Positions 27,273 to 35,065 of a DNA stretch of 64,000 nucleotides are shown here, piece by piece; positions within the stretch are counted from its first letter, which is position 1; the number at the start of each line of letters is the position of its first letter. The stretch comes from Bacteroidota bacterium. GTDB taxonomy: Bacteria; Bacteroidota; Bacteroidia; Chitinophagales; Saprospiraceae. The position numbers were made by a program, and so were the translations under genes. The notes under the pieces are model-generated. The model ran no database searches. It was not told the origin of the DNA and worked only from the letters and a program-made list of their open reading frames with translations. The DNA lies in contig JAAEZH010000022.1 in the NCBI GenBank assembly GCA_018222965.1, positions 26,060 through 90,059 on the forward strand, in the 5' to 3' direction.

Positions 27273-27866
27273 ATGAAAGACGGAATCATTACAGGAACCG
27301 ACAAGCTCCCTCGTTGCTGGTGGGCTGGTAATCACAAGGATTATATTCAGTATCACGATGAAGAATGGGGAAAGCCGGTAACCGATGATATTCGCTTATT
27401 CGAGAAGATTGTACTGGAAGGTTTTCAATCGGGTTTGAGTTGGCTCACCATCCTGCGCAAGCGGGAAAATTTTCGGGAGGCTTTCGCCGGATTTGATTTT
27501 GAAAAGGTTGCTTCCTTTGGAGACGCCGAAGTAGAAAAGCTGGTTCAGAATGCCGGCATTATCAGACACCGCAAAAAGATCGAATCGGCTATTAACAACG
27601 CCCGGCAGGCAATCATACTCGCCGAAGAATTCGGATCTCTGTCTGATTATTTCTGGTCTTTTGTACCTCCCGAATCAGAACGGCCCGAAAAAATGGATTA
27701 CGAAAGCTTGAGCAAACTGGCTAAAACGCCTACTTCTACACGCCTGAGCAAAGATCTCAAAAAGCGGGGCTGGAGCTTTGTTGGGCCGACAACTGCGTAC
27801 GCTTTCATGCAGGCAATGGGATTGGTAAATGATCATTTAGAGGGATGTTATTGTCGGGGAAAATGA
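27273..27866 (+). CDS. tag: DNA-3-methyladenine glycosylase I
   Basis: Base-excision repair enzyme that removes 3-methyladenine. 197 aa, normal length. The zinc-binding residues are all present: Cys15 in RCWW, His28 in QYHDEEWG, and His188 and Cys192 in NDHLEGCYC. The substrate pocket region FEKIVLEGFQSGLSWLTILRKR and the helix-hairpin-helix-like NAGIIRHRKKIESAINNA are well conserved, as is WSFVGPTTAYAFMQAMG. The start ATG is at 27273. It stands as a single gene; no clear promoter was found. Confidence 0.95.
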   Translation: MKDGIITGTDKLPRCWWAGNHKDYIQYHDEEWGKPVTDDIRLFEKIVLEGFQSGLSWLTILRKRENFREAFAGFDFEKVASFGDAEVEKLVQNAGIIRHRKKIESAINNARQAIILAEEFGSLSDYFWSFVPPESERPEKMDYESLSKLAKTPTSTRLSKDLKKRGWSFVGPTTAYAFMQAMGLVNDHLEGCYCRGK

Positions 27867-28172
27867 ACAATGAATTTTTAATTTATAGCACAAAAGGGAG
27901 AGGTCGTCGTTTCGCTTTGCTCCACTCCTCCGGGGGTGGTTAGTCAGGAATCACAGATTCCTTTCTTCCGGGAGAGGCGCCTGCGCTTTCGCTTGCGGTG
28001 GGGAGAGGTTGGGAGGTATAAGGTAAAATTAGGAGTGTAAAATACTTTCTGCAATACGAGAATATTGAAATGCTCCGCATGAATTATTTCTTTAAATAGT
28101 GCACTTTTACGTACTACGTTCGACGTTTTACGAAATAACGGGATCAACGGAAATAACTATTTTTGGACATCT
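27867..28172. other. Non-coding region with a possible degenerate dispersed repeat
   Basis: About 300 bases with no gene. GGAATC/GATTCC (27947-27952 with 27956-27961) forms a 6-bp inverted repeat. The stretch 27895-28015 is rich in GGGAGAGG units separated by GCGCTTTCGCTTGCGG and resembles the GC-rich intergenic repeats common in Bacteroidota genomes; one window cannot prove it is repeated. An ACGT-rich run follows near 28107. Confidence 0.35.
28158..28165 (+). promoter_or_regulatory. -7 promoter element directly before the reductase start
   Basis: TATTTTTG matches TAnnTTTG exactly and ends 7 bases before the ATG at 28173, so the mRNA should have almost no leader. No TTG or TTTG was found at the expected upstream distance. 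Confidence 0.5.
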
Positions 28173-29237
28173 ATGGATTTCATCCGCTTTCGCATACATA
28201 AAAAGATCCGGGAAACGCATCGGGCAGTTACGCTTCAGTTGGAGCCGTTGGACGGACCAATATCCTATCAGGCAGGACAGTTTCTCACCTTTCTGTTTCA
28301 GTCGCCAGAGCAAAAATCTTATCGGCGCAGCTACTCTCTAAGTTCGGCACCGGGAATCGACCACCGGCCTGCCATAACCGTAAAACGAACAGTCAACGGA
28401 CAGGCTTCCCGATTTCTGACAGAGCAATCGCGAGAAGGAGATATCCTGCAAGCTCTACCACCGGCCGGGAAGTTTGTTTTGCCTCCGGCAAACGGAGCAC
28501 GGGATATTTTTCTCATCGGTGGTGGCAGCGGCATCACCCCGCTTTTCGGCATAATAAAATGGGCCTTAAAAAATGAGCCGCAAAGCAGGATTACCCTGAT
28601 CCAATCAGATAGTGGTACAGATAGTATCATTTTCAGGAAGGAGTTGAATGAACTGGCCCAGGAGCATCCAAAGCGATTAAAGAACATTCATATTCTCAGT
28701 CAGGACGACGAGGATATCTTCGAACACATTTTCCCGCCGGCGATTTGGGTACCCGGACGACTCAGCAATGCCATGGTCGAAGACCTGGTAACCAAAAACC
28801 TGCAACACAATCCCAAAGAAGCTCAATTCTTTCTCTGTGGTCCGGAAGGCCTTATGCTAAAAAGCAGGCAGACACTCCGGTTTATGGGTTATGAGGACGA
28901 GCAGATCCACCGGGAAATTTTTGTTGTAAAAAACAGGTACATCCCACCTGCCGATCTTTTTCCGGACAGCCAGGTAGATATCGATTTTAAAGGCCAAAGT
29001 ATACAACTGGAAGTAAAGGCCGGACAAACGATCTTAGAAGCCGCGCTGAGTCAGGACATCGACCTGCCGTACAGTTGCCGCACAGGTGTCTGCACCATTT
29101 GCAGCGGCCAGTGCCTCGAAGGGGAAGTCCAAATGCACACACAAATTGGTTTGATGAATTCCAAAACCTCCAAAGGTTTGATCCTGACCTGTACCGGTTA
29201 TCCCATTACGGAAAAAGTAAAGATGGTCATAGATTAA
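28173..29237 (+). CDS. FAD/NAD(P)H oxidoreductase with C-terminal 2Fe-2S ferredoxin (PaaE-like)
   Basis: 354-aa soluble electron-transfer protein. Domain order: FAD-binding barrel (residues ~1-100, RRSYSLSS), NAD(P)-binding domain (~105-235, LIGGGSGITPLFG and FFLCGPEGL), then a plant-type ferredoxin (~265-354) with cluster ligands Cys302, Cys307, Cys310 and Cys340 (SCRTGVCTICSGQ...LTC). This order is that of PaaE and related reductases, which pass electrons from NAD(P)H to an oxygenase. No paa genes are nearby, so its partner is not known. The stop overlaps the convergent lipoprotein gene by 4 bases. Confidence 0.9.
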   Translation: MDFIRFRIHKKIRETHRAVTLQLEPLDGPISYQAGQFLTFLFQSPEQKSYRRSYSLSSAPGIDHRPAITVKRTVNGQASRFLTEQSREGDILQALPPAGKFVLPPANGARDIFLIGGGSGITPLFGIIKWALKNEPQSRITLIQSDSGTDSIIFRKELNELAQEHPKRLKNIHILSQDDEDIFEHIFPPAIWVPGRLSNAMVEDLVTKNLQHNPKEAQFFLCGPEGLMLKSRQTLRFMGYEDEQIHREIFVVKNRYIPPADLFPDSQVDIDFKGQSIQLEVKAGQTILEAALSQDIDLPYSCRTGVCTICSGQCLEGEVQMHTQIGLMNSKTSKGLILTCTGYPITEKVKMVID

Positions 29238-29701
29238 TCCCTCCTTTCCAATACCCAGGTCGTTTTTCGGTGTGCCGTACCGGAGCCGGAGGTGGCACCG
29301 GTTTTTCTATAAAAGCTCCATTGCTGGGTGTTGCGTTTATCAGATTCTATGGTGGCAATCATATCGCATCCGAATAGATCATTGCAATAGAAATAATAGA
29401 AAAACACCCGCTTAGCTTCTTCATCTGCTTTGAAAGGCTGCAGGGACCAGGAGAAAGAACCGTCATTCAGCGTAAGCGTATAATCCAAAAACACCCCATC
29501 ATCAAAAACAGGTTCAGTCAAAGTCAGGACCCCAACATCTGTTTTCTCACTCAGGGTTTCTGTGGTCCCATCCGGATTGATCAGAATGATGGATTCTTCC
29601 ACAATATCCCAGGTGCCTTCCATTCCCCGTTTGAATTTACGCTGTGGATCGGAACAGGATGACAAAATCAGAGGCAATAACAATAGACATAAAAAGCGCA
29701 T
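29234..29701 (-). CDS. Small lipoprotein, lipocalin-like, function unknown
   Basis: 155 aa. Lipoprotein signal peptide MRFLCLLLLPLILSSC with Cys16 as the lipid site. The mature part starts with a charged stretch and the motif MEGTWDIVEESI, then alternating strands with aromatic residues, like the lipocalin-type lipoproteins common in Bacteroidota. It lies 21 bases after the outer-membrane barrel gene on the same strand, so both probably form one operon. No named family was recognised. Confidence 0.7.
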   Translation of the reverse strand: MRFLCLLLLPLILSSCSDPQRKFKRGMEGTWDIVEESIILINPDGTTETLSEKTDVGVLTLTEPVFDDGVFLDYTLTLNDGSFSWSLQPFKADEEAKRVFFYYFYCNDLFGCDMIATIESDKRNTQQWSFYRKTGATSGSGTAHRKTTWVLERRD

Positions 29702-29722
29702 GCTTATTTCCTTTTGGGGTTA

Positions 29723-30529
29723 TCAGAACCAGTATTCAACCGCAATATTGATGCGAAATGATTGCAGACTGTTCATCCGCACAAAGTCATTAAATGGATC
29801 CATATTGACCGGATCATCGACCCATTGGCCGTAATCACGAGGTAAATCTGTCCATCGAATCTGACGCACATCATAATCAATCAATGTAAGCAAGCCATCA
29901 TCGGAAGCGAATTGGGTAGGAAAACTCACACTGACAGGAATATAAACCGGGCCCAATTTTAGCCCGACAGAACCTCCAAGGTCTACCGTGGTTGTAAGAC
30001 CTGAATACACACCCAGAATGTCATACTCATCCCCAAGCGAATACGATCCATCCTGATAATAATAGCCCAGATCTGCCACGGTTTTACGAAAACGCCCGGT
30101 AATATGGCCGTGGATAAATACCCTCTGGAAAAAGTACATGCCGACTTCAAATTGAATATTGAGGTCTCGCACCCGCATGGCCAACTCAGTTTCTATATCA
30201 TTTTGGAAAACCGCATTGCGTGTCCTTTTGGCATATCCGTAGGTACCCAACAGGCCGGAAGAAAACCCAATATTTCCTTCGCCCATAAGGAAGCGGAGGC
30301 CGGCGCCAAAAGCCGGATGGCTAAATTCGTGGGGAGAAAGTGTATCAAATTCCTGCGGAATCACTCCTGCATAATAGGCGTTGTATGAATTAAAAAAGTC
30401 ATTCAAATCACTGCCCGTCATTTTTGATCGCTCGTAATCCGCACGGAGGCAGAAATGTACACCCGTTTCCTGAGCGAGCATGGGAAAACTGCTTAACAGA
30501 ACAAGAAAGTAAAGAAGAGGCTTTTTCAT
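29723..30529 (-). CDS. Putative outer-membrane beta-barrel protein
   Basis: 268 aa from the ATG at 30529, chosen because it begins a signal peptide (MKKPLLYFLVLLSSFPMLAQ); the frame is open to 30607 but those residues look non-coding. The mature protein has alternating polar/hydrophobic strands rich in Gly, Tyr and Phe (FGAGLRFLMGEGNIGFSSGLLGTYGY) and ends in IAVEYWF, the aromatic C-terminus that the BAM machinery recognises. It resembles porin-family barrels with no further identity. Probable operon with the downstream lipoprotein; divergent from the MgtC gene. Confidence 0.72.
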   Translation of the reverse strand: MKKPLLYFLVLLSSFPMLAQETGVHFCLRADYERSKMTGSDLNDFFNSYNAYYAGVIPQEFDTLSPHEFSHPAFGAGLRFLMGEGNIGFSSGLLGTYGYAKRTRNAVFQNDIETELAMRVRDLNIQFEVGMYFFQRVFIHGHITGRFRKTVADLGYYYQDGSYSLGDEYDILGVYSGLTTTVDLGGSVGLKLGPVYIPVSVSFPTQFASDDGLLTLIDYDVRQIRWTDLPRDYGQWVDDPVNMDPFNDFVRMNSLQSFRINIAVEYWF

Positions 30530-30606
30530 AGATCTTATTTGTGGTTCTGGCAGATGCGGATTATTCAATTTGCCTCTAAATATCAGAAAATTAGTACATT
30601 CAGACA

Positions 30607-31854
30607 ATGGACTATAGTCAACTTATCACCTTCGGTATTTCTGCCGGACTGGGTTTGCTGGTAGGTTTACAAAGAGAATTTGTGGACAAAAAAGTCGCGG
30701 GTATCCGCACGTTTGCCTTGTCTGCATTGCTGGGAACCACCAGTGCGGTTTTAGCACAGGAATTGGACAGTGGCTGGATCATTGCTTCCGGCTTTCTGGC
30801 TATTGCCATTTTAATGGCGGTTGCAAATTACCACTCCAATAATGAGCCCGGAGAAGACAATCTGGGGCAAACGACAGAAGTGGCAGCCCTGCTGATGTTT
30901 GGAATCGGTGCCTATCTCGTATTCGGCAACAAGCTTATAGCTGTATCACTGGGTGGAACACTGGCTATTTTGTTGCACCTCAAGGATTCTTTATCAGGCT
31001 GGGTGGATCGGCTTTCGCCGAAAGACCTGAAAGCAATCATGCAGTTTGCAGCTATTTCACTCATTATCCTTCCCATTTTACCCAATAAGAACTTTGGTCC
31101 CTACGAGGTCTTCAACCCCAGGGAAATCTGGTGGATGGTCGTTTTGATCACCGGACTAAGCCTTGTGGGTTACTTTGCCTATAAATGGTTCGGCACCAAA
31201 AAAGGAACCATCACCAGCGGTATCCTGGGCGGATTAATCTCCAGTACGGCCACTACCTTTACCTACTCCGGATTGGCGAAAAACACCCCCAACCTGAGCC
31301 GTATGGTGGCCTTTGTCATCGTTTGTGCATCCGGTGTATCCCTGATTCGGATATTGGTGGAAGTGGCCATTGTCAGTCCGCAACATCTACAGACCATTCT
31401 ACTGCCCTTCAGTCTGGAGGTAGCACTTATGGCTGCCTTATGTGTCGCTTTATATTTCTTCAACAGTAACGAGCAAGCAGAAGAAATCCCCGAACCCTCC
31501 AATCCCGCGCAACTCAAAAACGCATTGATTTTTGGTGGCTTGTATGCCATTATTCTGTTGGCTGTCGCTGCTGCCAGAGATTACTTTGGAGAGGGCGGCT
31601 TACTCCTGGTCAGCATCATCAGCGGTTTTACTGATGTAGACGCCATCACGCTTTCGTTGGCCAACACGCTAAACCGGGGAAATCTGGAAGTGGATCAAGC
31701 CTGGCACTATATGCTGATCGCCTTTATGAGCAATCTGGTTTTCAAAGGGGGCATTGTCTTTTTTACGGGCGGCAAACGCATGCGGAAATTTGTCCTGGCA
31801 GCATTCGGCATTGCCATTGCCGGAGGAATCCTGCTTATTTTACTTTGGCCCTAA
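30607..31854 (+). CDS. MgtC/SapB-DUF4010 membrane protein
   Basis: 415 aa. The first ~145 residues match the MgtC/SapB domain: ISAGLGLLVGLQREF, then GIRTFALSALLGTTSA and TTEVAALLMFGIGAYLV. The rest, starting around LSPKDLKAIMQFAAISLIILPILP, is a DUF4010 domain with TSGILGGLISSTATTFTYSGLAKN and GFTDVDAITLSLAN. About eleven to twelve membrane helices, inner membrane. MgtC proteins are linked to magnesium limitation and virulence regulation in enterobacteria, but this two-domain form is uncharacterised. Divergent from the outer-membrane barrel gene; the gap is only 77 bases. Confidence 0.88.
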   Translation: MDYSQLITFGISAGLGLLVGLQREFVDKKVAGIRTFALSALLGTTSAVLAQELDSGWIIASGFLAIAILMAVANYHSNNEPGEDNLGQTTEVAALLMFGIGAYLVFGNKLIAVSLGGTLAILLHLKDSLSGWVDRLSPKDLKAIMQFAAISLIILPILPNKNFGPYEVFNPREIWWMVVLITGLSLVGYFAYKWFGTKKGTITSGILGGLISSTATTFTYSGLAKNTPNLSRMVAFVIVCASGVSLIRILVEVAIVSPQHLQTILLPFSLEVALMAALCVALYFFNSNEQAEEIPEPSNPAQLKNALIFGGLYAIILLAVAAARDYFGEGGLLLVSIISGFTDVDAITLSLANTLNRGNLEVDQAWHYMLIAFMSNLVFKGGIVFFTGGKRMRKFVLAAFGIAIAGGILLILLWP

Positions 31855-31970
31855 ACCGGACTTGCGCAAACCGAAACCCGAAAATTTTACTCGGAAGCAA
31901 TCAAAGCCAACTGGTACGAATCCCGGCAAAAGACACACACTTTACAGCAGTCTGCTTTGAGACAGCGCCC

Positions 31971-31984
31971 GGCACCCGGGTGCC
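31971..31984. repeat. 14-bp perfect palindrome
   Basis: GGCACCCGGGTGCC is fully self-complementary and lies in the degraded region between the MgtC gene and the phosphotransferase remnant. It may be the trace of a protein-binding site or of the rearrangement that destroyed the gene; nothing more can be said. Confidence 0.4.
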
Positions 31985-32018
31985 ACCGGAACAATGAAAT
32001 GTATCCTTATTCTTCAGA

Positions 32019-32309
32019 TTGGGAGAAATTCAAGCCCAATTGCATTCCGAAGCCCTGCAATATCATCCTCCCACTGATTTAAATTCTCCTAAATGGGATG
32101 AGATACCTGAATTCGCTAATTCCGGGTTCCTGCCCGACGACGAAAGGAATCTAAAAGAAGTTCACGATCAACTCGTTGCCGGTTTTCGCAAACTACCAAC
32201 GACCAGGGAAAGCTTCGGACTGATCCACTACGACATTCACCACGGCAACTACCTCGCCCGATTCGACCGCGCCATTCAGCGAAAGCTGGATAAACGACCT
32301 CCGGAATAG
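32019..32309 (+). pseudogene. Remnant of an aminoglycoside/choline-kinase-like phosphotransferase
   Basis: The 96 codons hold the middle of an APH-type kinase: MGEIQAQLHSEALQYHPP resembles the G-x-LHALT helix, and GLIHYDIHHGNYL has the catalytic-loop pattern HxDxxxxN. The ATP-binding N-lobe is missing upstream, and after NYL the expected DFD metal motif is replaced by an unrelated tail that stops at once. No ATG or promoter is visible; the frame begins with TTG. It is best read as a decayed gene, possibly with further frameshifted traces between 31855 and 32018. Confidence 0.6.
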
Positions 32310-32359
32310 CAGAGGTTTAGTATCTTGCTGATTGATTTCAACGCCCTAAAAACGGATTC

Positions 32360-33181
32360 ATGCATCGCCTCACTTACTTCCTTTTTCTGACGTTTTTAAC
32401 TCTGGGAGCCTGCAATAACGGCCCTGAAAGCCCGATTACGACACCGGGAGAAGCCGCTGTTCAGGAACCTGATACGCCTTATTTCCTGTTTACCTTCACC
32501 GATGCCTCACCTACCTGCGAAACGGCTGACTCCATGCGTTGTGCCAGGGTTGAGGTCAATTTGCACATGATGAAGGGCCAGCAGGATCCGGCCTCTCAGA
32601 AAATCAATACGCGCCTCAAGGAAGTAACTACTGAAGATATTTACGAGTTTACTGAAAGCGAAGCCACCTCTGCTGAGATCGGTTCGGCGGCACAGGCTTT
32701 TATCGAAGGTTATGAGTCCTTTGCCAATGATTCGCCGGGTTATCTGACCCCATGGGCGATAGAGGTCAATTCGGAGGTCCTGAAAATGAATGATAAGATT
32801 TTATCTGTGAGCGTTGACCACTACAGCTATACTGGTGGCGCACATCCCAATTACTATACCTCCATGCATTTGTTTGATCGAAGTTCGGGAGAAGAAATTG
32901 AGGTTGCTTCTCTTATCCGGAATCAGGAAGCATTGCTCGATCTGGCCGAAAATAAATTCAGAACGCACCATGATCTGGAAAGCGGGCAGGAATTGGCAGA
33001 TGTGGGTTTCTTTTTTGATCAGGGTTTCAGCCTTCCGGCGAATATGGGATTCAACGAAGCCGGTTTGCTATTGATTTACAACCCTTATGAAGTAGCGCCT
33101 TATGCCCTGGGCATGACGCAGTTATTATTGTCCTTTGAGGAAATCAAGGGTATGATAGATTTGAGTATGGTCAGTATGTAA
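32360..33181 (+). CDS. DUF3298/DUF4163 domain lipoprotein (RsiV-like)
   Basis: 273 aa. Lipoprotein signal MHRLTYFLFLTFLTLGAC with Cys18. The mature domain has the DUF4163-DUF3298 order: SMRCARVEVNLHMM near residue 60, and the hallmark SVDHYSYTGGAHPNYYT followed by MHLFDRSSGEEI near residue 155. In Bacillus the same fold in RsiV binds lysozyme and controls a sigma factor; here no sigma factor is adjacent and the protein is an envelope lipoprotein rather than an anti-sigma, so function is unknown. Its stop abuts the stop of the convergent cysM. Confidence 0.82.
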   Translation: MHRLTYFLFLTFLTLGACNNGPESPITTPGEAAVQEPDTPYFLFTFTDASPTCETADSMRCARVEVNLHMMKGQQDPASQKINTRLKEVTTEDIYEFTESEATSAEIGSAAQAFIEGYESFANDSPGYLTPWAIEVNSEVLKMNDKILSVSVDHYSYTGGAHPNYYTSMHLFDRSSGEEIEVASLIRNQEALLDLAENKFRTHHDLESGQELADVGFFFDQGFSLPANMGFNEAGLLLIYNPYEVAPYALGMTQLLLSFEEIKGMIDLSMVSM

Positions 33182-34072
33182 TTAACCGGCCGGTACAAAC
33201 AAATCGGAAGACAAATAGCGATCCCCGCGATCGCAAATGATACATACGATCAGGCCTTCCTCGATGGTAGCGGCTACTTTTGAAGCGGCTGCTACCGAAC
33301 CGCCACTGCTCATGCCTCCAAAGATGCCTTCTTCCAGCGCCAGACGTCGAGCCATCGTCGTTGCCTCTTCGCGGCTTACTTCGATTTTTTGATCGACTCT
33401 TTCCTCTTCAAATATCTTTGGCAAAAATTCCGGGGACCAACGTCTAATGCCCGGAATACGATCCCCCTCTGCCGGTTGCGCTCCCATGATCTGTACATCC
33501 TGATTTTTTTCTTTCAGATATCTGGATACGCCCATTATCGTTCCGGTGGTTCCCATGGCAGAGACAAAATGCGTTATCTGTCCGCGGGTATCGCGCCAGA
33601 TTTCCGGACCGGTGGTGTGGTAATGCATATTGGGATTATCGGGATTGGCAAATTGATTGAGGATCACATAGCCCTTTTCGGCCGCTTCTTTTTCGGCAAA
33701 TTTGCGGGAGTACTCGATGGTACCTGCTTCGGGAGTAAGCACCACATCTGCCCCAAATGCTTTCATGGTATCTACCCGCTCTTTGGTGGCGCTTTCAGGC
33801 ATAACCAGGGTAATATTGATCCCAAATTGAGCGGCGATCATTGCCAGGGCGATGCCCGTATTACCGCTGGTCGCTTCGATCAGCCGCATCCCGGCTTTGA
33901 GTTCGCCGCGGTCCATGGCCCCTTTGATCATTCCATAGGCCGCCCGGTCCTTTACAGAACCTCCGGGATTGTGTCCTTCCAGTTTGGCCAAAACCTTTAC
34001 CCCCTCCTTTTGAATGACGCTTTTAATCTCAACTAAAGGTGTGTTTCCTATCAGATCCAGAATGCCGGCCAT
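33182..34072 (-). CDS. cysM: Cysteine synthase B (O-acetylserine sulfhydrylase)
   Basis: PLP enzyme that makes L-cysteine from O-acetylserine and sulfide or thiosulfate. 296 aa. The PLP lysine is K41 in GGSVKDRAAYGMI; the substrate loop EATSGNTGIALAMIAA, the phosphate-binding MGTTGTIMGVSRYL and the end motif FGGMSSGG are complete. The length and RRWSPEFLPKIFE match CysM better than CysK. It follows cysE by 6 bases on the same strand, so the two-step pathway serine to cysteine is one operon. Confidence 0.93.
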   Translation of the reverse strand: MAGILDLIGNTPLVEIKSVIQKEGVKVLAKLEGHNPGGSVKDRAAYGMIKGAMDRGELKAGMRLIEATSGNTGIALAMIAAQFGINITLVMPESATKERVDTMKAFGADVVLTPEAGTIEYSRKFAEKEAAEKGYVILNQFANPDNPNMHYHTTGPEIWRDTRGQITHFVSAMGTTGTIMGVSRYLKEKNQDVQIMGAQPAEGDRIPGIRRWSPEFLPKIFEEERVDQKIEVSREEATTMARRLALEEGIFGGMSSGGSVAAASKVAATIEEGLIVCIICDRGDRYLSSDLFVPAG

Positions 34073-34078
34073 GTGTCT

Positions 34079-34885
34079 TTATCTTTTTTGCAATGAATAT
34101 TGATTATCGGGCTGATAATATACGTTCGAGTTGGGAGGTATACTTTCGGTGATCCAAACATTACCGCCGATTACGCTGTCGGAGCCGATCACTGTTTCTC
34201 CTCCCAGAATGGTTGCGCCCGAATAGAGAATCACCCGATCACATATTGTTGGATGCCTTTTGGTAGATGCCAGATCTTTTCTGACAGACAGCGCTCCCAG
34301 GGTTACGCCCTGGTAGATTTTCACATCCTCCCCCATTTCAACCGTCTCTCCGATTACGACTCCGGTGCCATGATCGATGCAGCAGCGTTTTCCAATCCTG
34401 GCGCCCGGGTGGATGTCGATACCTGTAAGACTGTGTGCATGCTCAGTGAGTATCCTCGGAATAAGCGGAACTCTTAAGGTATGTAAAACATGCGCTATCC
34501 GGTAGATGGCAATGGCAAAAAAGCCCGGATAAGAGCGAATTACTTCTGTAATACCTGTCGCTGCCGGGTCCCCTTCGGAAATAGCCCGCGCATCTTCCAG
34601 CAACCACTCGTGTATGACCGGCAATTGTTCCATAAAATGTTTCTCCATACTTTCCGGAGCATCTGGAAGCATATCAGCGATGTGGTTGAGTAACTCGTAA
34701 AATTCAAACTCTACCTCTTTAACTTGTTGTTGGAAAGAGCGAAGGGAAGGATACTTCTGATCGGCCAGTTCCGGAAAAAGCAATTCCAGTATGCCATCAA
34801 CCACCCGGCACACATGTTCCGGACTCGGGCTCTTACGCGGCAGGCTGTGCGCCTCGTAAAGTTTTCGTACAAAAGAATCTTTCAT
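34079..34885 (-). CDS. cysE: Serine O-acetyltransferase
   Basis: Acetylates L-serine with acetyl-CoA, the first committed step of cysteine synthesis. 268 aa: an N-terminal helical part (~1-145) and a left-handed beta-helix of hexapeptide repeats with the catalytic His/Asp area HAHSLTGIDIHPGARIGKRCCIDHGTGVVIGETVEMG. The C-terminal tail after the helix (about residues 245-268) ends in QYSLQKR, without the Ile end through which CysE usually docks into CysK. It is first in the cysE-cysM operon; an inverted repeat sits in its upstream region. Confidence 0.92.
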   Translation of the reverse strand: MKDSFVRKLYEAHSLPRKSPSPEHVCRVVDGILELLFPELADQKYPSLRSFQQQVKEVEFEFYELLNHIADMLPDAPESMEKHFMEQLPVIHEWLLEDARAISEGDPAATGITEVIRSYPGFFAIAIYRIAHVLHTLRVPLIPRILTEHAHSLTGIDIHPGARIGKRCCIDHGTGVVIGETVEMGEDVKIYQGVTLGALSVRKDLASTKRHPTICDRVILYSGATILGGETVIGSDSVIGGNVWITESIPPNSNVYYQPDNQYSLQKR

Positions 34886-34911
34886 AGATACGTAACACGC
34901 TTTTTGGGGAG

Positions 34912-34936
34912 TATGTTGGACAAAAACACCAACATA
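34912..34936 (-). promoter_or_regulatory. Inverted repeat upstream of cysE, candidate operator
   Basis: TATGTTGG (34912-34919) and CCAACATA (34929-34936) are exact complements, 9 bases apart, 27 bases upstream of the cysE start. The size and spacing suit a dimeric repressor or activator. The regulator is not identifiable from the window. Confidence 0.45.
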
Positions 34937-35000
34937 TTAACATTTATTTGATTGTGCAATATATACCGAAAACCCATTCCCCGTAAGGGGGCAAATAAAA

Positions 35001-35031
35001 AACCCCTGCTTCCGGAAAGAAGCAGAGGTTT
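35001..35031 (-). terminator. Terminator of the 4,040-aa protein gene
   Basis: AACCCCTGCTTC and GAAGCAGAGGTT pair around CGGAAA; the one non-Watson-Crick pair is a G-U on the minus strand, where a run of six U residues follows. The stop codon of the giant gene is 35 bases away at 35066. Confidence 0.85.
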
Positions 35032-35065
35032 GAACGGTTGTTTATTTCCGTATGTTCAGGCCTTA

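Noticed and set aside
32360..33181. Reading the RsiV-like protein as an anti-sigma factor
   Set aside because: It has a lipoprotein signal instead of a cytoplasmic anti-sigma domain and no sigma factor gene next to it.
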